Assembly: GCA_023213235.1 (NCBI GenBank)
Contig: CP096137.1
Coordinates: 321,587 to 385,586, forward strand
Length of the DNA: 64,000 nucleotides
Direction: 5' to 3'
Source: Elusimicrobiota bacterium
GTDB taxonomy: Bacteria > Elusimicrobiota > Elusimicrobia > UBA1565 > UBA9628
The position numbers and the translations under genes were made by a program. Positions 55,284 through 62,487 of this stretch are shown here, in pieces. Below the pieces are notes generated by a model. It had not been told where the DNA came from. It did not search any database and saw only the letters and a list, made by a program, of their open reading frames with translations. How positions within the stretch are numbered: position 1 is the stretch's first letter; the number at the start of each line of letters is the position of its first letter.

Positions 55284-56070
55284 GTCTTCCTCGATTCTAT
55301 CACTTCGATCAGACGGGCGACCAAAGCGGGCTCGCCGCCGGCGGCGCCGCTGCGCACGCGCGTGTCGGCGTTATTGAACCGTACGGCTCTTCCATCCAGT
55401 CGCCGGTAGACCTTGCCGGCGGCCGCGAGCAGGGCCGCGCCGCCGCACACGTCCCACTCCGAGCGCGGCTGGACGGCGAAGGTCAGGTGCTCGAGCCCCG
55501 CGGCCGCGCGCAGGAGCTTGTAGGACACGCCGCCGACGGGCTCGCACGACGCGAGGCCGAGAGCGGGCAGCAGGTCCTTGAGGCTTCCGTCGGCGGTCTC
55601 GGTGCGGGAGACGGAGGCGCGGGCTTCCGAGAGGGACTTCGCGGGGGCGGGAGCTTCGGAAAGCCCCAGAACTCGGCCTTGCCGTCCATAGCGACGCCGC
55701 CCTGCCCGGCGGCCGGGTTGAACACCGCGCCGCCGACTGGGACGCCGGCGCGCACGAGGCCGACCGAGACCGCGAACTGCGGCACGCCGGTCGAGAACTC
55801 CTTGGTGCCGTCGAGCGGGTCGACGACCCAGACGTACTCGCGCGATAGGCGGGCGTCGTCGTCGGGCGTCTCCTCGCACAGCCAGCCGGCCTCGGGCAGC
55901 AGCGCCGAGAGCGAGCGGCGTAGGACGTCGGCGGAGGCCAGGTCGGCCTGGGTCAGCGGGGTGCCGTCGGACTTCGTCGTGACCGTGGTCTTGCCGAAGT
56001 GGGCGAGGACCAGCGCGCCGGCCGCCTCGACCGCGGCGCGCAGGGCCGCGCGGGACGGAAGCGCGGTCAT
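55274..56070 (-). CDS. cysQ: CysQ-like 3'(2'),5'-bisphosphate nucleotidase (one frame break)
   Basis: About 265 residues. Inositol-monophosphatase-fold enzyme that degrades PAP, the by-product of sulfotransferases. [30 protein letters not shown] and [16 protein letters not shown] hold the metal-binding acidic residues (DPLDGT); [17 protein letters not shown] is the late WD motif. The break is near 55645-55665. It overlaps cysC (ATGA) and pepM, so it is translationally coupled in the operon with sulfate activation. Confidence 0.88.
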
Positions 56071-56591
56071 GCCTTCTCGAGGGCGCGGGCCAGGCGCGGG
56101 ACGGCCGCGGCGATGCGGCGCGCGGCCTGCTCGGCCGTCTCGACGCCGGTCTTCACGACGAGGTCGGCGTCGGCCGGCGGGTGCCACGGGATGTCGACGC
56201 CGACGACGTGCGCCGTGCGGCCTTCCTGCGCCGCCGAGTAGAGGCCCTTGGTGTCGCGCTTCTTGACCGTGTCGAGCGTCGCGTCGAGGTAGACCTGGAA
56301 GAAGCCTCGGATCGCCTTGCGGCTCTCGGCGGTGAGGTCCGGGCGGGTATAAACGGCGGCGACGAGGACGATATGGCCCTGGTCGGACAGGAACTTGGCC
56401 AGCGCGCGCAGGCGGGCGACCTGCTTGGCGCGAGAGGCCTCATCGTGGCCCAGGTCGTGGCCCATCATCTGCCGCACAGCGTCGCCGTCGAGGACGATCA
56501 GCTCCGGCAGGCCGGGCTTGAGCAGGGCCCACAAGGCCTTGCACAAAGTCGTCTTCCCGGCCCCGGAAAGACCGGTGAGCCAGAGGACCAT
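56067..56591 (-). CDS. cysC: Adenylylsulfate kinase
   Basis: A protein of 174 or more residues that makes PAPS from APS and ATP. VLWLTGLSGAGKTTLCKALW is the P-loop; IVLDGDAVRQMMGHDLGHDEASRAKQVARL the APS-binding region; RDTKGLYSAAQEGR the family C-terminal motif. The start is ATG 56591, but TTG 56627-56629 in the operator would be in frame if one missing base is added in the CCCC or CCCCC run, giving MNIPAP...SSDGMVLW. Operator 5 heads the operon, which continues through the phosphonate genes to the glycosyltransferase. Confidence 0.93.
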   Translation of the reverse strand: MVLWLTGLSGAGKTTLCKALWALLKPGLPELIVLDGDAVRQMMGHDLGHDEASRAKQVARLRALAKFLSDQGHIVLVAAVYTRPDLTAESRKAIRGFFQVYLDATLDTVKKRDTKGLYSAAQEGRTAHVVGVDIPWHPPADADLVVKTGVETAEQAARRIAAAVPRLARALEKA

Positions 56592-56622
56592 GCCGTCGGA
56601 GGAAGGGAACTGGGGGCGGGGA

Positions 56623-56667
56623 TGTTCAACTAATGAACATTGTACCCTTTGGCGCCGACAGCGTCAA
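56623..56667 (-). promoter_or_regulatory. Locus operator 5 with full promoter (cysC-phosphonate operon)
   Basis: TGTTCA-ACTAA-TGAACA (56623-56639), -10 TACAAT (56639-56644, minus strand), a 17-base spacer and -35 TTGACG (56662-56667, minus strand). It is the only site of the set with a good -35. The radical-SAM gene's stop (56664-56666) lies within the -35 box. Confidence 0.9.
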
Positions 56668-58564
56668 CGCCCCGCGCGGAGCGCGGCCATCTCGCCCTGG
56701 TCCAGGCGCTCGGAGCCTTCCTTTACTTCCTTCCTCAAGGAAACGACCGGCTCCGGCGGGGGCGCCTTCACGAAGATGACGATCCGGGTCATCTTCCGGA
56801 ATTGATGGGCGAAATACTCGATGAAGTTCTTGGCGCCCTTGACGAGCCCGCGCGTCCGGAGCTCCTGGAGCCCGATGTAGATCGGCATCAGGAAGCTCAG
56901 GCGGTAGGAGAGCCGGGGGTGGCGAAGGAGGATGTTGTGGCTCTCCTTGGCTCCGGGGATCCTTCCCGCTCGGAATTCGCGGTCCATCTCGCGGATGGCG
57001 GCCTTCACGTCCTCGAAGGTCCCGGGGGTCTCGATCGCGGTCTTCGAATTGAAGCAGTACATCCTGCCGTTCTCGTCGCGCACGGTGACGCCGTACGGGA
57101 TGGAGTGGGTGAGGTTCCACAGCCTGAACGCCTCGAGGCCGAACTTCTTGATGTACGCGTAGTTGGCGCTGGCGCGGATCTGGTGGCCCCACGACTTCCA
57201 GATCAGATGCGGAGTCTGGTGTGGTTGACGGTCGAGTCGAGGTCGCGGGCGTTCTTGTCCGACACGCGGAACAGGTACGCCTCCTCGCCGTCGACGGTGG
57301 GCTCGATGTGGCCGTTGAGGCGGCCGGACTCGTAGAGCGGGGTGCCGGGTAGCGCCTGGGCGTAGTTGACCTGCAGCTCCTCCGGGTGATAGAAGGCGTC
57401 TTCGGTGTACACCTTGGCCAGGAACCGCTTCGTGTCCTCGATCGTCTCCTCGTCCTCGCCGGGCATCCCGATGACCATCTGCGGGACGTAGTAGAGGTTC
57501 GCGGCCGGGGTCAGCTTCGTGATCCGGTAGTTGTCGGCGAGCGTGACCGCCTTCTCCATGACGGCGAGCATCTTTTCGCTGCCCGTCTCCGTGCCGTAGG
57601 CGACGCTCGTGCAGCCGGCGTCGTACATCTTCTTGAGGGAGACCGCGTCGATCCTGTTGACCCGGATCCCGCCGACGCCCCAGAGAAGGTCGAACTTCTT
57701 GATCATGTCGCAGAACGGGTGCAGCCAGGCCGCGTGAGTGCCGAAGTTCTCGTCGTTGAAGTAGACGTACCCGATGTTGTAGCGCTCGACGAATTCCTTC
57801 ATGCGCTTCTCGATCAGGTCCACGGGAACGTAGCGGATGCCCTTGGTGAACCGATGGCAGAACGTGCAGCGGGCGACGCAGCCCTTCGAGGCGTAGAAGC
57901 GTCCGAACGTCTTGCCCCGGCGCTTCGGGTCGTAATAGCGGATGTCCGATACGTTGACGCCGTGATGCTCCAATTCGGCGGGGAAGCACCGGTCCACTCC
58001 CGCCGTCTCGTCGGCGAGGTCCCAGTCGACTTCGAAAATCTCTCTGTCGGCGAGCTGCGGGGCGTAGGGGGTGATGACCATCTCCTTCTTCTCGTCGCGG
58101 AAGGCGATCCCCTTGATCGCGCCGAGGTCCCGGGGCGTCATCTTCCCCGCGACATAGGCGTCGACGAGCTCGCACATCGTGACCTCGCCCTCGCCCGTAC
58201 AGCAGATGTCGATCTCGGTCTTCGCCATGAGAACATTGACGTTGGCCACCAGGTTCCCGCCGCAGACGATGAGGACATTCGGGAACATTTTTCTCAAGTC
58301 CGCCGACAGCTGTTTGACGAACGCGTAGGAGGTGGAGACGACGGCGCTCAGCCCGATGATGTCCGGCTTCTGCTCGCGGAAGTACGCGATGGTTTGCTCG
58401 TATGCCGGGCGCATGATGTTGATCTCATACAGCGACACGTTGCCGTAGCCGTGCCGCTTCAGCGCGGTCATGATGGCCAGGGAGGCGATAGGGAGGTGGT
58501 TGGACCGGGCCCGGAGAGGGATGGTCGCGAAGATGATCTTGGGGCCCTTTTTCGTTTCAGACAT
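56664..58564 (-). CDS. B12-binding-domain radical SAM protein (one frame break)
   Basis: About 633 residues. The N-terminus is a Rossmann-like B12-binding domain (KPDIIGLSAVVSTSYAFVKQLSADLRKMFPNVLIVCGG) without a clear DxHxxG cobalamin-histidine motif, then a radical SAM barrel with YASKGCVARCTFCHRFTKG (CxxxCxxC for the 4Fe-4S cluster), WGVGGIRVNRID, YGTETGSEKML and VIGMPGEDEETIEDTKRFL. The C-terminal 200 residues, past a break at about 57205-57212 (NHHQTPHLIWKSW), are unassigned. Substrate unknown; such enzymes methylate or rearrange. It follows the sulfotransferase with its own TACAAT box. It lies in the glycan locus, not in the methylphosphonate operon itself. Confidence 0.85.
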
Positions 58565-58603
58565 GTCGAATTCGCTCCGTTACCGACGACAAACCCTATT
58601 GTA

Positions 58604-59585
58604 CTAAATCCCCGTTCCGGCGAGCGGCGTCCAGTAGGCGTCGTAATCCGCGCAGGCCTTCTCGACGACCGGCCGGAAGCGGGGGAGATCAGGCCGAGGA
58701 CGCGTTCGAGATCCCGCGTGCGCAAACCCGCCGGGATTTCCCGGGGAAGGCGCTCCTGCTTGAGCGTCCCGGCCATGCCCGGCAGGGGCGCGCGGCCCAG
58801 GAACCTCCCGAGGCGCGCGACCTGGGGAGAGGGTCCCGTACGAGGTCCTCGAAGCGCAGGAAGTGGATGCGCTCGCGCAACGCCGGGGCGCACTCCTCGA
58901 GCTCCCGGCGGCCGAGCTCGTACAGCGACGCGATGCTGAGCGCGCAGCGGTCCATGTCGTTGATCTCGGACCAGTCCTCAGCCCAGTCCACCGACCACCA
59001 AGTGCGCATGCCCTTGGCAGTCTGGAAGAACGGCCACATGACCGTCGGGGACTCGGCCGTGCCGAGCTTGCCCCAGCCGCGGTTGTACCACGAGTTCATC
59101 AGGGCGGCGGGATCCCGCAGGGAACTCACGACGCGCGCTTTCGGAAACACGCCGAACAGCGCCCGGGCGTGGGGCAGGCCCTCGTGGTAGAGATGAAGCG
59201 GCAGCCGCTTCTCCGCGTGGAAGCGAGCGAGCAACGCGTCGCGGTCCAGCTCCTTGGCGCGGGCGAGCACGTTCTCATGATCGGGCGAGCGGAAGACGGA
59301 GGACATGTCGTCGGGCCGCGTGTTGAGATAGCGGCCCATCGCCATGTCGAAGGCCCGGATGTCGAACTCCATCTCGAGCAGGAGCTTGGCCGTCGGCATG
59401 TCCACCTTGCCGAGGCGGTGCAGGACGAGCAGGCTCTCGAGGTTCGGGCTGTACTGCACGGGCTCCACGCCCTCGAACGCGGACACGACGACGGCGGCGA
59501 GGAACTTGCCCGCGCGCGTAATGCCTTCGACGATGATGAAGTCCTCGAAGAGCCGGGCGCGCGGGGCGTAGGCGAGCGCGTTCAT
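58604..59585 (-). CDS. PAPS-dependent sulfotransferase (two frame breaks)
   Basis: About 327 residues after repair. FIIVEGITRAGKFLAAVV is the 5'-phosphosulfate loop (GxxRxGK variant), ARVVSSLRDPAALMNSWYNRG the 3'-phosphate loop, and IHFLRFEDLVRDP a typical late sulfotransferase motif. It would add sulfate to the glycan using PAPS from CysC, with CysQ removing PAP. Breaks lie in GGG (58831-58833) and GGGGG (58681-58685); repair gives a C-terminus DAYWTPLAGTGI. The ATG 59585 is in operator 6. Confidence 0.85.
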
Positions 59586-59600
59586 GGAATGAACATTGTA
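59579..59600 (-). promoter_or_regulatory. Locus operator 6 with -10 box (sulfotransferase)
   Basis: CGTTCA-TGGAA-TGAACA (59579-59595), one base off the perfect dyad, with TACAAT on the minus strand (59595-59600). The ATG start (59583-59585) lies in the dyad nine bases after the -10 box. Confidence 0.8.
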
Positions 59601-59614
59601 GCAGGGAAGAAGGT

Positions 59615-59620
59615 TATAAT
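59615..59620 (+). promoter_or_regulatory. -10 box of the plus-strand enolase-family operon
   Basis: TATAAT seven bases before ATG 59628. It is divergent from operator 6 with 14 bases between the two -10 boxes; no clear -35 is seen. Confidence 0.55.
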
Positions 59621-59627
59621 GGAAAAG

Positions 59628-60800
59628 ATGAAATTGGGCCCGACTCGCCTCGCCAAGCTCAGGGGCTTCGCCCTGTCCTCGCCGTTCGGCTCAGGCTACT
59701 CGCTCGGCCAGCCGCTCGGGGTCAAGAGCGTCGGCTTCGTGGAGGCCGTCTCCGAGGACGGCTGCGTCGGCTGGGGCGAGACCTACGCCGGCGTCTACGT
59801 CCCCGAGTTGATCGAGCCGGCCGTGCGCGCGCTGGCGCCCCTGCTCGAGGGCAAGGACATCGTCGATATCGCGGCGGCTACGCAGGGCCTGCTGCGGATC
59901 CCCTTCGTCGGACGCGACGGCCTGCTGCGCAGCGTGGCCGGCGCCGTGGACATCGCGCTGTGGGACCTCGAGAGCCGGCGCCGCGGCGTGCCGCTCGCGA
60001 AGCTCTGGGGCGCCGCGCCCCGGCCCGACGTCGCGGTTTACGCGAGCGCCGGTTCCGCCGCGCTGTCGCCCGACGAGGTCGCGCGCGACGCGCGCGAGGC
60101 CCTCGCGGCGGGCCACGAGCGCTTCAAGATGCGCGTCGGTTTTCAGGATTGGACAATCGATCTCGAGCGCGTGCGGGCCGCGCGCGAGGCGCTGGGCCCG
60201 GACCGCGAGCTCATGGTGGACGCCATCATGGGCACGGTCGTTCCCGCCTGGGACGCCGACACCGCGCTGCGGCGCATCAAGGACATCGAGCCCTTCCGGC
60301 TCCGCTGGGTCGAGGAGCCGGTGGCGCCCGACGATTTCGAGGGCATGAAGAAGGTCAAGGCCGGCTCCTCCCTGCCGATCGCCGCGGGCGAAGCGTACAC
60401 CGCGTTCTCCGATTTCGAGCGCGTCCTCGCCGACGGCTCCGTCGATGTACTTCAGCCTGACGCGACCCACTCCGGCGGCTTCTCCGCCGTGCGCGCGATC
60501 GCGGACCGCGCGGGGGCCGCGAAGCGGCCGCTCGCGCTGCACGTGTGGGGCAGCCAGCTCGCCGGCAACGCCCACCTGATCCTCGGCGCGGCTTTGCCGG
60601 GAGTCGAGGTCGTGGAGCGTCCCGCCGTGGCGTTCGCGCTCGATCGCGCGATCGCGCGCCGCGTCCCGACCGTCGCGAGGGGACTCGCCGTTCTCGAGGA
60701 GGCGCCCGGGCTCGGCGTGGAGATCGACGACGCCGTCCGTCGCGAGTTCAGGCTCGTCGAAGGCAGCGGCTATCGCTGGGGCGCGAAGGCCAAGGCATGA
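59628..60800 (+). CDS. Enolase-superfamily (mandelate racemase/muconate lactonizing) enzyme
   Basis: About 390 residues. Two-domain MR/MLE architecture: a capping domain, then the barrel with FKMRVGF (K-x-R/K catalytic strand), VDAIMG, RWVEEPVAPDDF and PIAAGEAYTAFSDFERVL (metal-binding Asp, Glu, Glu), and LALHVWGSQLAGNAHLILG with a late His. Such enzymes dehydrate sugar acids or epimerise; no subfamily can be set from sequence alone. I chose ATG 59628 because an earlier ATG at 59619 is inside the -10 box. It is coupled by ATGA to a 2-hydroxyacid dehydrogenase and then a CMP-acid cytidylyltransferase. Confidence 0.87.
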   Translation: MKLGPTRLAKLRGFALSSPFGSGYSLGQPLGVKSVGFVEAVSEDGCVGWGETYAGVYVPELIEPAVRALAPLLEGKDIVDIAAATQGLLRIPFVGRDGLLRSVAGAVDIALWDLESRRRGVPLAKLWGAAPRPDVAVYASAGSAALSPDEVARDAREALAAGHERFKMRVGFQDWTIDLERVRAAREALGPDRELMVDAIMGTVVPAWDADTALRRIKDIEPFRLRWVEEPVAPDDFEGMKKVKAGSSLPIAAGEAYTAFSDFERVLADGSVDVLQPDATHSGGFSAVRAIADRAGAAKRPLALHVWGSQLAGNAHLILGAALPGVEVVERPAVAFALDRAIARRVPTVARGLAVLEEAPGLGVEIDDAVRREFRLVEGSGYRWGAKAKA

Positions 60801-61798
60801 CCGCCCGTCCCATCGTCGTCGCCTGCGACCTGTTTCTCGATCTCAAGCTCTATCGGCTGCCCGAGCCTTGGCAGGCACGACTGAAGGCGGCCTTTCCCGG
60901 TCTGAGCCTCGCGCCGGTCGCCGTGCCCGGTCGCGAGGATTCCGCGGAATTGTCGAAGGCCGAGGTGTACTGGGGCAACCGCTTCTCCGCCGAGCGGCTC
61001 GCCGCGATGCCCGCCCTGCGCTGGGTGCATTTCGGCTCGGTGGGCGTCGACAAAGCTCTCGACCCGCGCGTGGCGGCCCGCAAGCTCGTCGTGACCAACA
61101 GCCCGGGCATGGCGTCGGCGGCGATCGCCGCGCACGCGGTGGCGCTCGCGACGGGGCTTTCGCGCGGGCTGCACCGCGCCGGGCGCCTGCGCGAGGAGCG
61201 CAAGCTCGACCGCCCGAACTTCGACGCTTACTGGGACGAGATCCAGGACCTCGACGGACAGGAGGCGCTCGTCGTGGGCCTCGGTGACTCCGGCCGGCGC
61301 GTCGCGGCCGTGCTGACGGCACTCGGCATGCGCGTCTCCGGCGTGCGCTCCGGCGTCGGCGCGCCGCCCGCGGGCGTCGCGGAGCTCGTGGCGCCGGAGC
61401 GCCTTCTCGAGGCGGCGTCGCGCGCGGACCTCGTCGTGGGCCTGCTCCCTCTGACCTCCAAGACGCGCGGCTTCTTCGGCGCGGCCTTCATCGGCGCGAT
61501 GAAGCGCTCGGCGTTCTTCGTCAACGTCGGGCGCGGCGAGACCGTCGACGAGCCTGCGCTCGTGAAGGCCCTGCAGGACGGAGCGATCGCGGGCGCGGGC
61601 CTCGACGTCTTCGCGCGCGAGCCGCTCGCGGCGGACTCGCCGCTGTGGGACTGCCCGCGCGCCATCCTGACGCCGCACGTGGCGGGGCTCAGCCGCACGT
61701 ACTGGGACCGCGAGGTCCCGCTGTTCATGGACAATCTCAGGCGCTATCTCGACGGCGCGGCGCTGGTGCACCGCGTCGACTTCGAGCGGGGGTATTAG
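60797..61798 (+). CDS. D-isomer-specific 2-hydroxyacid dehydrogenase
   Basis: A 333-residue NAD(P)-dependent enzyme. [28 protein letters not shown] is the dinucleotide loop; DLVVGLLPLTSKTRGFFGAAFIGAMKRSAFFVNVGRGETVDEPALVKAL and GLDVFAREPLAADSPLWDCPRAILTPHVAG hold the Arg, Glu and His of the active site. It reduces a 2-keto acid or oxidises a 2-hydroxy acid; substrate unknown. It is coupled to the enolase-family gene by ATGA and abuts the cytidylyltransferase start, so the three probably make and activate one acidic sugar. Confidence 0.9.
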   Translation: MTARPIVVACDLFLDLKLYRLPEPWQARLKAAFPGLSLAPVAVPGREDSAELSKAEVYWGNRFSAERLAAMPALRWVHFGSVGVDKALDPRVAARKLVVTNSPGMASAAIAAHAVALATGLSRGLHRAGRLREERKLDRPNFDAYWDEIQDLDGQEALVVGLGDSGRRVAAVLTALGMRVSGVRSGVGAPPAGVAELVAPERLLEAASRADLVVGLLPLTSKTRGFFGAAFIGAMKRSAFFVNVGRGETVDEPALVKALQDGAIAGAGLDVFAREPLAADSPLWDCPRAILTPHVAGLSRTYWDREVPLFMDNLRRYLDGAALVHRVDFERGY

Positions 61799-62487
61799 AT
61801 GAAGGTGCTCGCGGTCGTGCCCGCGCGCGGCGGCTCCAAGTCCGTGCCTCGCAAGAACATCGCGCCGCTCGGCGGCACGCCGCTCATCGGCTGGACCCTT
61901 CAAGCGGCCAAGGGGCTTCCCGGCTCGCGCGCTGCGTCGTGTCCACGGACGACGCCGAGATCGCCGAGACGGCCAAGCGCCTCGGCGGCGACGTCCCGTT
62001 CATGCGGCCCGCGGGCCTCGCGACCGACGCGGCGCTGTCGCTGCCGGTGCTTCAGCACGCGCTCGCCTGGGCCGAGGAGGCCGACGGCCCCTATGACGCG
62101 GTCCTGATGCTGCAGCCGACCTCGCCGCTACGCACGTCGGCCGACATCGACGCCGCGATCGAGCTGCTCGAGCGCACGAAATGCGAGTCGGTGGTCGGAG
62201 TCGTCGACGTCGGCGGCTGGCATCCCGCGCGCATGAAGCGCATCGTCGGGGACGGCCGGCTCGAGAACCTCGACGGGCCGGGAGAAGAGGACATGCGCCC
62301 GCGTCAGGCGCTGCCGCCGGTCTATATCCGCAACGGCGCAATTTATCTGTCGCGCAAGGACGTGATCTCGTCGGGACGCATGGTCGGGAATGACTGCCGC
62401 GCGTACGTGATGCCGGAGGGCCGTTCGATCAACGTCGACGGGCCCGCGGATCTCGCCGCGGCCGGCTACTGGCTCGATGTCCGCTGA
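61799..62487 (+). CDS. neuA: NeuA/PseF-type CMP-acid-sugar cytidylyltransferase (one frame break)
   Basis: About 229 residues after one base in GG near 61919-61922. VLAVVPARGGSKSVPRKNIAPLGGTPLIGWTL is the CTP-binding start of CMP-N-acylneuraminate synthetases; VVSTDDAEIAETAKRLG, VLMLQPTSPLRTSADIDAAIELL and RNGAIYLSRKDVI match further family strands. It activates a nonulosonic or ulosonic acid as CMP sugar. As SpsF already fits pseudaminate, this may serve a second acid or be the true PseF; sequence does not decide. Start ATG directly after the preceding stop. Confidence 0.88.

Noticed and set aside
56664..61798. A phosphinothricin-like pathway (radical SAM, dehydrogenase, enolase)
   Set aside because: The enolase-family gene is a mandelate-racemase type, not true enolase, and the genes are in another, plus-strand operon outside the methylphosphonate operon.
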